From: Ancylobacter dichloromethanicus
Lineage (GTDB): Bacteria > Pseudomonadota > Alphaproteobacteria > Rhizobiales > Xanthobacteraceae
NCBI RefSeq assembly: GCF_018390645.1
Contig: NZ_JAHBGC010000020.1
Coordinates: 480,869 to 544,868, forward strand
DNA length: 64,000 nucleotides
Reading direction: 5' to 3'
Part shown: positions 27,965 to 37,862 of the stretch, one piece after another
How positions within the stretch are numbered: position 1 is the first letter of the stretch
How the letters are laid out: each line of letters starts with the position of its first letter
Notes under the pieces: generated by a model
The model's database searches: none
Told to the model about the DNA's origin: nothing
The model's input: the letters and a program-made list of their open reading frames with translations, nothing else
Position numbers and translations under genes: made by a program

Positions 27965-30900
27965 ATGGCACAGGCCGATGTCGGGTTCGTTCATCTGCAC
28001 GTCCATTCCTCCTTCTCGCTGCTGGAGGGCGCCCTCGGCATCGGCAAGCTCGCCGATCTCGCCAAGAAGGACCGCCAGCCCGCCATCGCGCTCACCGACA
28101 CCGGCAATCTGTTCGGCGCGCTGGAATTTTCCGAGAAGATGGCCGGCGCCGGCATCCAGCCGATCCTCGGCTGCGCGCTGGCGGTGGATTTCCCCGGCCC
28201 GGCGCCGCGCGGCCCGGCCGGCATGGAGCGCCCGCGCATCGTTCTGCTCGCGGCCAGCGAGGAGGGCTGGAAGAACCTGATGGAGCTGGTCTCCCGCTCC
28301 TTTCTCGACACCGCCTCCGACGGCGCGCCGCATATCAAGGCCGACTGGCTGGAAGGAAGCCACACCGGCCTCATCGCCCTCACTGGCGGCCCCAACGGTC
28401 CCATCGACCGAGCGCTGGCGGCCGGCAGCGCCGACCATGCCGAGCAGAGGCTGAGCCAGCTGCGCGCGCTTTTCGGCGACCGTCTCTATGTCGAGATCCA
28501 GCGCCATGGCGTCGCCGAGGAGCGGCGCGTCGAGCCGGGCCTGATCGAACTGGCCTACCGGCTGGAACTGCCGCTGGTGGCGACCAATGAACCGTTCTTT
28601 GGCACGCAGGAAGATTACGAGGCGCATGACGCGCTCATCTGCATCGCGGAGGGCCGGCTCGTCGCCGAGGCGGATCGTCGCCAGCTCACGCCGGACCATC
28701 GTTTCCGTACCCGGGCGGAGATGGCGGCCCTGTTCGCCGATCTTCCGGAAGCCCTTGCGAACACGGTCGAAATCGCCCGGCGCTGCGCCTATCGCCCGCG
28801 CACGGTCAAGCCGATCCTGCCGCGCTTCACGCTCGACCGCGACGAGGCGGAGGAACTCCGCCTGCAGGCGGAGGAGGGGCTGCGCCACCGCCTCGCCGTC
28901 CATGGTCCGAGGGAAGGGCTGACCGTCACGGACTATGAGGACCGGCTCGCCTTCGAACTCGGCATCATCGAGAAGATGAAGTTCCCCGGCTACTTCCTGA
29001 TCGTTGCCGACTTCATCAAATGGGCGAAGGCGCAGGGCATTCCGGTGGGGCCGGGGCGTGGTTCCGGCGCCGGCTCACTGGTCGCCTTCTCGCTGACCAT
29101 CACCGATCTCGACCCGCTGCGCTTCGGTCTGCTGTTCGAACGCTTCCTCAATCCCGAGCGCGTGTCGATGCCCGACTTCGACATCGACTTCTGCCAGGAG
29201 CGGCGCGACGAGGTGATCCGCTACGTGCAGCAGCGCTACGGGCGCGATCAGGTGGCGCAGATCATCACCTTCGGTACGCTGCAGGCGCGCGGCGTGCTGC
29301 GCGACGTCGGCCGGGTGCTGGAAATGCCTTATGGCCAGGTCGACAAGCTGTGCAAGCTGGTGCCGCAGAATCCGGCCAACCCGGTAACGCTGAAGCAGGC
29401 CATCAATGACGAGCCGCGCCTGCAGGGCGAGAGCGACGCCAACCCGGTGGTGAAGCGCGCCTTCGACATCGCCACCCGGCTGGAGGGGCTCAACCGCCAC
29501 GCCTCCACCCACGCCGCCGGCATCGTGATCGGTGACCGGCCGCTCGCCCGGCTGGTGCCGCTCTACCGAGACCCGCGCTCGGACATGCCGGTCACCCAGT
29601 ACAACATGAAATGGGTCGAGCAGGCCGGGCTGGTGAAGTTCGACTTCCTCGGCCTCAAGACGCTGACCGTGCTGCAGACGGCGGTGCGCCTGGTCGCCCA
29701 GCGCGGCATCGCGCTCGACCTGTCGACCATCCCGCTGGACGACAAGAAGACCTACGACATGCTGACCCGCGGCGAGACGGTGGGCGTGTTCCAGGTGGAA
29801 AGCGCGGGCATGCGGCGCGCGCTGGTCGACATGAAGCCGGACCGGCTGGAGGACATCATCGCGCTAGTCGCGCTGTACCGTCCCGGGCCTATGGCCAACA
29901 TCCCGGTCTATTGCGCGGTGAAGAACGGGCAGGAGAAGGCCGCCTACGCCCACCCGGCGCTGGAAGCCAGCCTGAAGGAGACGTATGGCGTCATCATCTA
30001 CCAGGAACAGGTGATGCAGATCGCCCAGACGCTGTCGGGCTATTCGCTGGGCGAAGCCGACCTGCTGCGCCGCGCCATGGGCAAGAAGATTCGTGCCGAG
30101 ATGGACAAGCAGCGCGAGCGCTTCGTCGACGGTGCGGTGGAGCGCGGGGTGCCGAAAGCCAAGGCCTCGGAGATATTCGACCTGCTCGCCAAATTCGCCG
30201 ATTACGGCTTCAACAAGAGCCACGCGGCAGCCTATGCGCTGGTCTCGTACCAGACCGCCTACATGAAGGCGAACTATGCCACTGAGTTCATGGCAGCCTC
30301 CATGACACTCGACATGGGCAATACCGACAAGCTGGCGGAATTCCGCCAGGAATCGCAGCGCCTGGGCATAGAGGTGGTGCCGCCTTCGGTGAACCTGTCG
30401 GGCCGCGAATTCGCGGTCAGGGACGGGCGCATCCTCTACGCGCTCGCCGCCATCAAAGGGGTCGGCGTCCATGCGGTGGAGGCGATCGTCGAGGCGCGCG
30501 GCGAGCGGCCCTTCGCCAGCCTTGCCGATTTCGCCTCGCGCATCAACGCCAAGGCGCTGAACAAGCGCACCATGGAGAGCCTGGTCAACGCCGGTGCCTT
30601 TGACGCGCTGGAGAAGAACCGCGCGCGGGCGTCGGCGGCGATCGACGCCATTCTCGCCCATGCCGCTTCGGTGGGGGCGGAGGCCGCCTCGGGGCAGGGA
30701 AACATGTTTGGCGGGCCCTCGGTGGCGGCGGAACTGCCGATCCCCAATGCGGCGCCGTGGCTGCCGGCGGAAAAACTGCAGCGCGAATACGACGCCATCG
30801 GCTTCTTCCTCACCGGCCATCCGCTGGACGATTACGGCAAGGCGCTCGACCGCCTGCGCGTGCAGCGCTGGACCGACTTCACCCGTTCGGTACGCGCCGG

Positions 30901-31399
30901 CTCCATCGCCGGCCGCCTCGCCGCCACCGTGGTGAGCCGGCAGGAGCGCCGCACCAAGACCGGCAACAAGATGGGCATTGTCGGACTGTCCGACCCGTCG
31001 GGCCAGTTCGAGGCGGTGCTGTTCTCCGAGACGCTGGCGCAGTACCGGGAGTTGCTGGAGCCGGGAAAGGCGCTGCTGCTGCAGGTTTCGGCGGAATTGC
31101 AGGGCGAGGATGTGCGCGCCCGTATCCAGACGGCCGAGCCGCTCGACCAGGCGGCCTCGAAGATGCAGAAGGGCATGCGCGTGTTCCTGCGCTCGCCGCA
31201 GCCGCTGGACAGCGTTGCCGCGCGGCTGGGCTCGCTCGGCGGCGGGCGCGGCGACGGCGAGGTCTCGCTGGTGCTGCTGCTCGGCGAGCGCGGTGACACC
31301 GAGGTCGAGGTTAAGCTGCCGGGGCGTTTCAGCCTGTCGCCGCAGATTGCCGGTGCCCTGAAGGCGGTTCCCGGCGTCGAGATGGTCGAGATGGCGTAG
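27965..31399 (+). CDS. dnaE: DNA polymerase III subunit alpha
   Basis: The 1144-residue replicative polymerase has an N-terminal PHP domain (VHLHVHSSFSLLEGALGI near residue 9), the catalytic palm with Asp404 and Asp406 in PDFDIDF and a third Asp near residue 560 (KFDFLGLKTL), a helix-hairpin-helix region and a C-terminal OB-fold that binds DNA and partners. ATG 27965 follows AAGGAACAGTA. Length and motifs match the main alpha subunit, DnaE1, not the mutasome DnaE2. It lies 126 bp after the small membrane-protein gene and may also be read from that promoter. Confidence 0.97.
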   Translation: MAQADVGFVHLHVHSSFSLLEGALGIGKLADLAKKDRQPAIALTDTGNLFGALEFSEKMAGAGIQPILGCALAVDFPGPAPRGPAGMERPRIVLLAASEEGWKNLMELVSRSFLDTASDGAPHIKADWLEGSHTGLIALTGGPNGPIDRALAAGSADHAEQRLSQLRALFGDRLYVEIQRHGVAEERRVEPGLIELAYRLELPLVATNEPFFGTQEDYEAHDALICIAEGRLVAEADRRQLTPDHRFRTRAEMAALFADLPEALANTVEIARRCAYRPRTVKPILPRFTLDRDEAEELRLQAEEGLRHRLAVHGPREGLTVTDYEDRLAFELGIIEKMKFPGYFLIVADFIKWAKAQGIPVGPGRGSGAGSLVAFSLTITDLDPLRFGLLFERFLNPERVSMPDFDIDFCQERRDEVIRYVQQRYGRDQVAQIITFGTLQARGVLRDVGRVLEMPYGQVDKLCKLVPQNPANPVTLKQAINDEPRLQGESDANPVVKRAFDIATRLEGLNRHASTHAAGIVIGDRPLARLVPLYRDPRSDMPVTQYNMKWVEQAGLVKFDFLGLKTLTVLQTAVRLVAQRGIALDLSTIPLDDKKTYDMLTRGETVGVFQVESAGMRRALVDMKPDRLEDIIALVALYRPGPMANIPVYCAVKNGQEKAAYAHPALEASLKETYGVIIYQEQVMQIAQTLSGYSLGEADLLRRAMGKKIRAEMDKQRERFVDGAVERGVPKAKASEIFDLLAKFADYGFNKSHAAAYALVSYQTAYMKANYATEFMAASMTLDMGNTDKLAEFRQESQRLGIEVVPPSVNLSGREFAVRDGRILYALAAIKGVGVHAVEAIVEARGERPFASLADFASRINAKALNKRTMESLVNAGAFDALEKNRARASAAIDAILAHAASVGAEAASGQGNMFGGPSVAAELPIPNAAPWLPAEKLQREYDAIGFFLTGHPLDDYGKALDRLRVQRWTDFTRSVRAGSIAGRLAATVVSRQERRTKTGNKMGIVGLSDPSGQFEAVLFSETLAQYRELLEPGKALLLQVSAELQGEDVRARIQTAEPLDQAASKMQKGMRVFLRSPQPLDSVAARLGSLGGGRGDGEVSLVLLLGERGDTEVEVKLPGRFSLSPQIAGALKAVPGVEMVEMA

Positions 31400-31443
31400 A
31401 ATTGCCGAATGTGTCCGATAGGTTTCAAGGTGTTGCCGGTTCA

Positions 31444-31471
31444 TTTCCAAATGTTTTTTATGTAGTATCAT
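31444..31471 (+). promoter_or_regulatory. Candidate sigma70-type promoter for the sulfotransferase-like gene
   Basis: TTTCCA (31444-31449), 16 bp, TATCAT (31466-31471) lies in the AT-rich gap after dnaE. The -10 is five of six to consensus. Start would be about 75 bp before the GTG. Confidence 0.4.
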
Positions 31472-31485
31472 GGAACCATTAAGTT

Positions 31486-31513
31486 CGTTTTCGCTTGATA
31501 TCGACGCAAAACG
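31486..31513. repeat. 28-bp imperfect palindrome after dnaE
   Basis: CGTTTT (31486-31491) and AAAACG (31508-31513) are perfect inverted arms around a central GATATC. It lies just after the candidate promoter and may be an operator, but nothing identifies a regulator. Confidence 0.35.
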
Positions 31514-31555
31514 GTTTCTCTTGCCGTCGATTGTCAGTGAAAGGCGACGAGATCA

Positions 31556-32395
31556 GTGGTATTTGAAGGCAGTCGGGCGCGTCGCGCCATTCTTGTGTTG
31601 GGTATGCACCGCAGCGGGACGTCGGCGCTGACCCGCACGATAAATCTCCTTGGAGCAGCCGCACCGCAGACGCTGCTCGCAGCAAGCGCCAGCAATGAGC
31701 GTGGTCATTGGGAGTCCGAGCCGATCGTCCGCCTCAATGACGAGATTCTCGCGGCGTGCGGCCATGCGTGGTTTTCGCGAGGCCGGATGAGGGTTGACCC
31801 TGCAGCGGTGACGCGGGCGAATGGCCTGTGGGATAGGTTGCGCGCGACGCTCGACAGCGAATTCGGCGATGCTTCCACGGTCGTTCTCAAGGATCCGCGC
31901 ATCAGCCGCCTGGTGCCGCTCTACCGGGAAGCGCTGCAGCAGGCCGGCTACGAAGTCGTCTCGGTGCTCACCCTTCGCAATCCGCTGGAGGTGGCGCAGT
32001 CGATCGCGACACGAGACCGGCTTTCGGTGGAGCGCGCGTTGGAGACCTGGCTGCGCTACACGCTGGATGCCGAGCGCGCGACGCGCGGGACCGTGCGCGC
32101 GCTGGTGGCGTACGAGGCCCTGCTCGCCGACTGGCGCGGATGCACCGCTCGTATGAAGGCGCAACTCGGTGGCGAGTGGTTCGCGGTGACGCCGGAGATG
32201 GCGTCGGAGATCGACGCTTTCCTGTCACCCGGCCTGCGCCATCATACCCTTGATCTGCCGGCCGCCGGCTTCGGCCGGGCGGCCGTCGCCGGGCGGCTCT
32301 ATCGCGACATGGTGGGTCGTCTTTCCGACCATCCTTCGGCCGTGCCTGGCGGGCTGGCGACGGGGCTGGCCAAGGCCTGTCTGGCTCTCAGGTAA
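31556..32395 (+). CDS. Sulfotransferase-family-like protein
   Basis: The 279-residue protein starts with ILVLGMHRSGTSALTR at residues about 12-27, the P-loop-like 5'-phosphosulfate (PAPS) binding motif of sulfotransferases. A second matching stretch is LKDPRISRLVPLYREAL near residue 110 (3'-phosphate region, KDPR) followed by LTLRNPLEVAQSIATRD near residue 138. Such bacterial proteins often act on surface glycans or lipids, or are glycosyltransferase-linked. The GTG start lacks a strong RBS. It interrupts the usual order between dnaE and rpsB and sits in an AT-richer setting, so it may have been acquired. The acceptor is unknown. Confidence 0.7.
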   Translation: MVFEGSRARRAILVLGMHRSGTSALTRTINLLGAAAPQTLLAASASNERGHWESEPIVRLNDEILAACGHAWFSRGRMRVDPAAVTRANGLWDRLRATLDSEFGDASTVVLKDPRISRLVPLYREALQQAGYEVVSVLTLRNPLEVAQSIATRDRLSVERALETWLRYTLDAERATRGTVRALVAYEALLADWRGCTARMKAQLGGEWFAVTPEMASEIDAFLSPGLRHHTLDLPAAGFGRAAVAGRLYRDMVGRLSDHPSAVPGGLATGLAKACLALR

Positions 32396-32437
32396 GCGCT
32401 CCGGCGCCGGACTGCTGGCAAGCACGGGAAGCCGGGC

Positions 32438-32466
32438 TTGTCACTGCCGGCCCTGTCCCGTATAAG
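32438..32466 (+). promoter_or_regulatory. rpsB promoter
   Basis: TTGTCA (32438-32443), 17 bp, TATAAG (32461-32466) is the best sigma70-type promoter in the window. The resulting 5' UTR is about 135 nt and includes a hairpin GTGCCG...CGGCAC before the RBS, possibly part of an S2 autoregulatory leader. Confidence 0.75.
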
Positions 32467-32608
32467 CCGCGCCATTCCGCACGCGGACTCGCGGCCGGAA
32501 GCCCCTCGTCATGACCTGATGGGTGGACTTCAGTGCCGCTCCGGTGCCGTAAGCCGAATTCCTCGGCACGGCCATGTCCGCGGAGGCCCAACCGGACGAG
32601 AAACGACA

Positions 32609-33607
32609 ATGGCGCTCCCTGACTACTCCATGCGCCAGCTCCTGGAAGCTGGCGTGCACTTCGGGCATCAGTCCCACCGCTGGAACCCGAAGATGGCCCC
32701 GTTCATCTTCGGTACCCGCAACAACATCCATATCATCGACCTGGCCCAGACCGTGCCGGCGCTGCATCGCGCGCTGCAGGCGGTGTCCGACACCGTGGCC
32801 CGTGGCGGCCGCGTGCTGTTCGTCGGCACCAAGCGTCAGGCGGCCGATGCCGTGGCCGATGCGGCCAAGCGTTCGGCCCAGTACTATGTCAATTCCCGCT
32901 GGCTCGGCGGCATGCTGACCAATTGGAAGACCATTTCCCACTCCATCGCCCGCCTCAAGAAGCTCGAAGAGCTGCTCGCGGCCGGCGAGGGCGTCGGCTA
33001 CACCAAGAAGGAGCGCCTGACGCTCCAGCGCGAGAAGGAAAAGCTCGATCGCGCGCTTGGCGGTATCCGTGACATGGGCGGCATTCCGGACCTGCTGTTC
33101 GTCATCGACACCAACAAGGAAGACCTCGCGGTCGCCGAGGCCCGCCGTCTCGGTATCCCGGTTGCGGCCATCCTCGACACCAATTGCGACCCGGACGGCA
33201 TCGCCTTCCCGGTTCCCGGCAATGACGACGCCGGCCGCGCGATCAACCTGTATTGCGACCTCGTCGCCCGCGCCGCCATCGACGGCATCGGCCGCTCGCA
33301 CGGTGATCTGGGCATCGACGTCGGTGCCGCCGAGGCCCCGCTGGTTGAGGACCTGCCGGCCGAGTCCACCTGGACGAGCCTGGAGGCTCTGTCCGGTCCG
33401 CGCGGCATTGCCGACGACCTGACGAAGCTGGCCGGCGTTTCTCCCGCCATCGAGAAGCAGCTGACCGATCTCGGCATCTTCCATTTCTGGCAGATCGCCG
33501 CCCTGAATGCGGACGACGCTCACCGCCTCGGTGAAGAGGTCGGCCTGCCGGGTCGCGTTGATGGCTGGGTGGCACAGGCCAAGGAGCTGACCGCCGAGGT
33601 CGAGTGA
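32609..33607 (+). CDS. rpsB: 30S ribosomal protein S2
   Basis: The 332-residue protein begins [21 protein letters not shown] and shows [13 protein letters not shown] near residue 97 and the [12 protein letters not shown] stretch near residue 160, all S2 features. Compared with about 241 residues in E. coli it carries a C-terminal extension of about 80 residues ([20 protein letters not shown] onward) that resembles helix-hairpin-helix domains; such extensions are usual in Hyphomicrobiales. It heads the rpsB-tsf pair with its own promoter. Confidence 0.96.
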   Translation: MALPDYSMRQLLEAGVHFGHQSHRWNPKMAPFIFGTRNNIHIIDLAQTVPALHRALQAVSDTVARGGRVLFVGTKRQAADAVADAAKRSAQYYVNSRWLGGMLTNWKTISHSIARLKKLEELLAAGEGVGYTKKERLTLQREKEKLDRALGGIRDMGGIPDLLFVIDTNKEDLAVAEARRLGIPVAAILDTNCDPDGIAFPVPGNDDAGRAINLYCDLVARAAIDGIGRSHGDLGIDVGAAEAPLVEDLPAESTWTSLEALSGPRGIADDLTKLAGVSPAIEKQLTDLGIFHFWQIAALNADDAHRLGEEVGLPGRVDGWVAQAKELTAEVE

Positions 33608-33660
33608 CCACGGCGCCAGCTTCGCGAAGGCGTCACATTCCGGCGCCAAGCATTGTATCG

Positions 33661-33694
33661 CACGGCCGGCCCGGATTCCCTCCGGCCGGCCGTG
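33661..33694 (+). repeat. 11-bp perfect hairpin between rpsB and tsf
   Basis: CACGGCCGGCC (33661-33671) pairs fully with GGCCGGCCGTG (33684-33694) around a 12-nt loop. Only TTGTCGATT follows, so termination would be partial. A stem at this place can lower or time tsf expression or mark an RNase site. Confidence 0.6.
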
Positions 33695-33730
33695 TTGTCG
33701 ATTGACACAGAGATCGTTGAGGAACGGAAC

Positions 33731-34654
33731 ATGGCCAACATCACCGCGGGCATGGTGAAGGAGCTGCGCGAGAAGACCGGCGCCGGCATGATGGACTGCA
33801 AGGCCGCGCTGACCGAGGTCGATGGCGACATCGAGGCCGCCATCGACTGGCTGCGCAAGAAGGGTCTCGCCAAGGCCGCCAAGAAGGCCGGGCGCGTGGC
33901 TGCCGAGGGTCTGATCGGCCTCGCCGTGTCGGGCACCACGGGCGTTGTCGTCGAGGTGAACTCCGAAACCGACTTCGTGGCGCGCAACGAGCAGTTCCAG
34001 CAGCTGGTGCGTGACATCGCCAACGTCGCGCTCGGCGCCGCCGACGACGTCGAGGCGGTCAAGGCGGCCGCCTATCCGGCCGGGGCCACGGTTGCCGACG
34101 CCATCAACACCGCCGTCGCCACCATCGGCGAGCACATGAACTTGCGTCGTTCGAAGAAGCTTGAGGTTTCGGCCGGCGTCATCGGCTCCTATGTCCACGG
34201 TTCGGTGGGCGAGGGGCTCGGCAAGATCGGCGTGCTGGTCGCGCTTGAATCGACCGGCAATGCGGATGAACTTGCCGCGCTGGGCCGCCAGATCGCGATG
34301 CATGTCGCCGCGGCCAACCCGCAGGCGCTCGACGCCGCCGGCATCGCCGACGACGTGGTCGCCCGCGAGAAGGGCGTGCTCGCCGAGAAGGCCAAGGCCT
34401 CCGGCAAGCCCGACAACGTGGTGGAGAAGATCGTCGAGAGTGGCCTGAAGACCTTCTACAAGGAAGTCACGCTGGTCGAGCAGGCCTTCATCCACGATCC
34501 GTCCAAGACGGTCGCGCAGGCGGTGAAGGAGAGCGAGGGCAAGGTCGGCGCGCCGGTCAAGATCGTCGCCTTCGTCCGCTTCGGCCTCGGCGAGGGCGTC
34601 GAGAAGCAGGAGAGCGACTTCGCCGCCGAAGTCGCCGCCGCTGCCGGCGTCTGA
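33731..34654 (+). CDS. tsf: Elongation factor Ts
   Basis: The 307-residue guanine-nucleotide exchange factor recycles EF-Tu. The N-terminal UBA-like domain [20 protein letters not shown] and the exchange-core [14 protein letters not shown] near residue 80 are clear. GGAACGGAAC precedes the ATG. It is separated from rpsB by 123 bp with a strong hairpin and ends at a terminator. Confidence 0.96.
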   Translation: MANITAGMVKELREKTGAGMMDCKAALTEVDGDIEAAIDWLRKKGLAKAAKKAGRVAAEGLIGLAVSGTTGVVVEVNSETDFVARNEQFQQLVRDIANVALGAADDVEAVKAAAYPAGATVADAINTAVATIGEHMNLRRSKKLEVSAGVIGSYVHGSVGEGLGKIGVLVALESTGNADELAALGRQIAMHVAAANPQALDAAGIADDVVAREKGVLAEKAKASGKPDNVVEKIVESGLKTFYKEVTLVEQAFIHDPSKTVAQAVKESEGKVGAPVKIVAFVRFGLGEGVEKQESDFAAEVAAAAGV

Positions 34655-34674
34655 GCGTTGTTGAGTTGAAAAGT

Positions 34675-34710
34675 CACGCCGGGCCGCCCACGGGCAGTCC
34701 GGCGTGTTTT
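34675..34710 (+). terminator. tsf Rho-independent terminator
   Basis: CACGCCGG (34675-34682) pairs with CCGGCGTG (34699-34706), with an inner GCCC/GGGC pair, followed by TTTTAC. It ends the rpsB-tsf unit 20 bp after the tsf stop. Confidence 0.85.
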
Positions 34711-34754
34711 ACTGTGCGCGCCATTCGCGAGTCGCGCCAAGCCGGAGGTGCCCC

Positions 34755-35486
34755 ATGTCGATACCGGAACCGCACGGACCCATTTACGGGCGCGTCCTGG
34801 TGAAGGTGTCCGGAGAGGCGCTGATGGGGAACGAGGCGTTCGGCCTGCACTGGCCGACCATCGAGCACATCGCCGAAGATCTGGTGGAGGCGCGCGGGGC
34901 GGGAGCGGAAATCGCCGTGGTCGTCGGCGGCGGCAATATCCTGCGCGGCGCCAGCGTCGCGGGGCAGGGGCTCGACCGCGCCACCGCCGATCACATGGGC
35001 ATGCTGGCGACGGTCATGAACGCGCTGGCGCTGGAGAAGGCGGTCGAGAAGGCCGGCGTTCCGGCCCGCACGCTCTCCGCCATCCCGATGCCGACCATTT
35101 GCGAGCCCTATGCCCGGCAGACCGCTTCGCGCCATCTGTCGCGCGGGCGGATCGTGCTGCTCGCCGGCGGCACCGGCAATCCCTATTTCACCACCGACAC
35201 TGGCGCCGTGCTGCGCGCGGCGGAGCTGGAATGCGACGCGGTGATGAAGGCGACGAATGTGGACGGCGTGTACACGGCCGACCCCAAGCACGACCCGTCG
35301 GCCCGGCGCTACGAACGCCTGACCCATGACGAGGCGCTGGCCAAGGACCTGAAGGTAATGGACGCTGCTGCCTTCGCGCTGGCGCGCGAGGCCAAGCTGC
35401 CGATCGTGGTGTTCTCGATCCGCGAGCCGGGCGCCATCGCGGCGGCCATTCGCGGCGAGGGGCGCTCGACCACGGTCGCTCCCTGA
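34755..35486 (+). CDS. pyrH: UMP kinase
   Basis: The 243-residue amino-acid-kinase-fold enzyme makes UDP from UMP. It shows [12 protein letters not shown] near residue 15, [11 protein letters not shown] near residue 55, [15 protein letters not shown] near residue 137 and [14 protein letters not shown] near residue 166. ATG 34755 follows GGAGGTGCCCC. It lies alone between the tsf terminator and the frr promoter. Confidence 0.96.
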   Translation: MSIPEPHGPIYGRVLVKVSGEALMGNEAFGLHWPTIEHIAEDLVEARGAGAEIAVVVGGGNILRGASVAGQGLDRATADHMGMLATVMNALALEKAVEKAGVPARTLSAIPMPTICEPYARQTASRHLSRGRIVLLAGGTGNPYFTTDTGAVLRAAELECDAVMKATNVDGVYTADPKHDPSARRYERLTHDEALAKDLKVMDAAAFALAREAKLPIVVFSIREPGAIAAAIRGEGRSTTVAP

Positions 35487-35531
35487 GCCCGGTCGGTGCC
35501 GCGTGCGGAGGGCGCGCCGACGGTGTAGAGC

Positions 35532-35560
35532 TTGCCATGGGCGCCGTTAGGTTGGATAAG
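35532..35560 (+). promoter_or_regulatory. frr promoter
   Basis: TTGCCA (35532-35537), 17 bp, GATAAG (35555-35560) lies 53 bp before the frr start and resembles the rpsB promoter. It would drive frr-uppS-cdsA. Confidence 0.65.
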
Positions 35561-35613
35561 CCGCGACCGGCGCCCGTCGGCCTCGCGCCGGCTTTTGATG
35601 AATGAGGTTCGTG

Positions 35614-36177
35614 ATGAGCACTGGTCCGATTGACATTTCCGATCTTAAGCGTCGCATGCAGGGCGCCGTTAACGTTCTGAAGACCGAGCTTTCGGGCCTG
35701 CGCACCGGCCGTGCTTCGGCCAGCCTTCTCGAACCGATTCAGGTGGATGCCTATGGCAGCCACATGCCGCTCAACCAGGTCGCTTCGGTCAACGTGCCGG
35801 AGCCGCGGCTGCTGTCGGTGCAGGTGTGGGACCGCGGCATGGTGGCGGCGGTGGAAAAGGCTATTCGCGACTCCAATCTCGGGCTCAACCCGCAGACCGA
35901 AGGCCAGGTTCTGCGCGTGCGCATCCCCGAGCTGACACAGGACCGTCGCCAGGAACTGGTCAAGGTCGCCCACAAATATGCCGAGGCCGCGCGGGTTTCC
36001 GTGCGCCATGTGCGCCGCGACGGGCTCGACACGATCAAGAAGGCCGAGAAAGACGGGGAGATGAGTTCTGACGATCTGGACCGTCTCGCCGATCAGGTTC
36101 AGAAGGCGACGGACCAGCTCATCGCCGAGATTGACCAGGTTCTGTCTGCGAAGGAAAAGGAAATCCTCGCGGTCTAG
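35614..36177 (+). CDS. frr: Ribosome recycling factor
   Basis: The 187-residue, tRNA-like two-domain factor splits post-termination ribosomes with EF-G. The pattern [20 protein letters not shown] near residue 29 and [20 protein letters not shown] near residue 130 are family hallmarks. ATG 35614 gives the normal N-terminus; an upstream in-frame ATG adds four residues only. Confidence 0.96.
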   Translation: MSTGPIDISDLKRRMQGAVNVLKTELSGLRTGRASASLLEPIQVDAYGSHMPLNQVASVNVPEPRLLSVQVWDRGMVAAVEKAIRDSNLGLNPQTEGQVLRVRIPELTQDRRQELVKVAHKYAEAARVSVRHVRRDGLDTIKKAEKDGEMSSDDLDRLADQVQKATDQLIAEIDQVLSAKEKEILAV

Positions 36178-36201
36178 TCGGCCGGCGCCAGGGGGGGCAC
36201 C

Positions 36202-36987
36202 GTGAACATTGCAAGGCGTGGTGAGGCATCCGCGGCCGCCATCGAGGCCGGTATGGGAGAGGCGACCCCGCCTTTGCCGATGCCGCGCCACGTCGCCATC
36301 ATCATGGATGGCAATGGGCGCTGGGCGAAGAGCCATGGCCTGCCGCGATTCGAGGGGCATCGGCGCGGTGCCGAGGCGGTGCGTCGCGTCGTCGCCGACG
36401 CCAGGGATCTCGGCATCGAGGCGTTGACGCTCTACAGCTTCTCCAGCGAGAACTGGTCGCGCCCGAAGCAGGAGATCGGCGAGCTGATGGGGCTGCTGAA
36501 GCGCTTCATTCGCTCCGACCTCAAGGACCTTCACGCCAAGAATGTGCGCTTGAGGATCATCGGCGAGGGCCACCCAACCGATCCCGAGGTGCAGGGCCTG
36601 CTCGACGAGGCGCAGGCCCTGACCCGCGCCAATACCGGCGTCACCCTTACCGTCGCGTTCAATTACGGCGCCCGCAACGAGATGGCGCGCGCGGCGCAGG
36701 CGCTGGCCCGGCAGGTGGCGGCCGGCGAGCTTCGGGCCGAGGACATCACCCCCGCGCGTTTCGCCGAGGCGCTCGACACGGCGGGGCTGCCCCCGCTCGA
36801 TCTGATGATCCGCACCAGCGGCGAGCAGCGGTTGTCCAATTTCCTGCTCTGGCAGGCGGCGTACGCGGAGCTGGTGTTCCTGCCGGTGTTCTGGCCGGAT
36901 TTCGATCGTAGCTGGCTCGAACGCGCGCTCGGCGAATACGGACGGCGCGAGCGCCGCTTCGGCGGTGTCGAAGCGGGCGAAAGCTGA
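36202..36987 (+). CDS. uppS: Isoprenyl (di-trans,poly-cis-undecaprenyl) diphosphate synthase
   Basis: The 261-residue cis-prenyltransferase builds undecaprenyl diphosphate for cell-wall synthesis. [20 protein letters not shown] near residue 32 holds the catalytic Asp, SSENWSRP near residue 83 and [15 protein letters not shown] near residue 205 bind substrate. GTG 36202 is the first start; internal ATG 36253 or 36283 would shorten a non-conserved leader. Confidence 0.94.
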   Translation: MNIARRGEASAAAIEAGMGEATPPLPMPRHVAIIMDGNGRWAKSHGLPRFEGHRRGAEAVRRVVADARDLGIEALTLYSFSSENWSRPKQEIGELMGLLKRFIRSDLKDLHAKNVRLRIIGEGHPTDPEVQGLLDEAQALTRANTGVTLTVAFNYGARNEMARAAQALARQVAAGELRAEDITPARFAEALDTAGLPPLDLMIRTSGEQRLSNFLLWQAAYAELVFLPVFWPDFDRSWLERALGEYGRRERRFGGVEAGES

Positions 36988-36990
36988 GCC

Positions 36991-37812
36991 GTGCGGATTG
37001 GTGAGGATTTTCTGCCGCGATTGGGTTCGGCGCTGGTGCTGGGGCCGTTCGTCGTGCTGGTGGCGGTGTATGGCGGCTGGGGTTTCAGCGCGCTGGTGGC
37101 CGTGGCATCCATTGTCATTCTGTGGGAATGGCTCCGCATGATCGGGGCGAAGCCACGTACGCCGCTCCTTGTCATCGGGGCGGCGACGCTGGTCGTGGCG
37201 ATTCTGCTGCTCGCCATCCGGCCCCCTCCTGTCGCCATCGGGATGGTGGTGCTCGGCGCCATTACCGCGGCGCTCGTCGCGCGCTCGAATCCGGAGCGGC
37301 GCACATGGGCGCCCTTCGGGGTGGTCTATGCCGGCGCGCTGGCGTTGCCCGCCATCGTCCTGCGCGAGGACGCCGCCTTCGGGCTTGTCAGCCTCGTCTG
37401 GCTGTTCGCCGTGGTCTGGTCGACCGACATCGCCGCCTATTTCTGCGGCCGCCTTGTGGGCGGGCCCAAGCTGTGGCCGCGGGTCAGCCCCAACAAGACC
37501 TGGGCCGGGACCCTCGGCGGCACCTTCTTCGGCATGTTGGCCGGCATGGCGACATTATATCTGGCCGGGGTCGAATCGGCGCTGCTGGCGGCGCCGATGG
37601 CGTTGCTCGCCAGCCTCGCCAGCCAGGGCGGCGACCTGTTCGAATCGGCGATGAAGCGACACTTCGGGACGAAGGATTCCAGCCAGCTCATTCCCGGCCA
37701 TGGCGGGCTGATGGATCGCCTCGACGGCTTCGTCGCGGCGGCCGCGCTGGTGCTGCTGATCGGGTTGATTCGAGCCCCCGGCGCCCCCGCTCAGGGCATG
37801 CTGCTGTGGTGA
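36991..37812 (+). CDS. cdsA: Phosphatidate cytidylyltransferase
   Basis: The 273-residue multi-helix inner-membrane enzyme makes CDP-diacylglycerol from phosphatidate and CTP, the entry to phospholipid synthesis. The signature SPNKTWAGTLGGTFFGM near residue 167 and the C-terminal QGGDLFESAMKRHFGTKDSS with LIPGHGGLMDRLDG match the family. GTG start 3 bp after uppS. The gene next to it is rseP; dxr, often found in between, is absent. Confidence 0.93.
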   Translation: MRIGEDFLPRLGSALVLGPFVVLVAVYGGWGFSALVAVASIVILWEWLRMIGAKPRTPLLVIGAATLVVAILLLAIRPPPVAIGMVVLGAITAALVARSNPERRTWAPFGVVYAGALALPAIVLREDAAFGLVSLVWLFAVVWSTDIAAYFCGRLVGGPKLWPRVSPNKTWAGTLGGTFFGMLAGMATLYLAGVESALLAAPMALLASLASQGGDLFESAMKRHFGTKDSSQLIPGHGGLMDRLDGFVAAAALVLLIGLIRAPGAPAQGMLLW

Positions 37813-37862
37813 GCGGCGCCGCCGCGGCACGGCCGCGACCGATTCGCCGGGCGCCGCGAATT

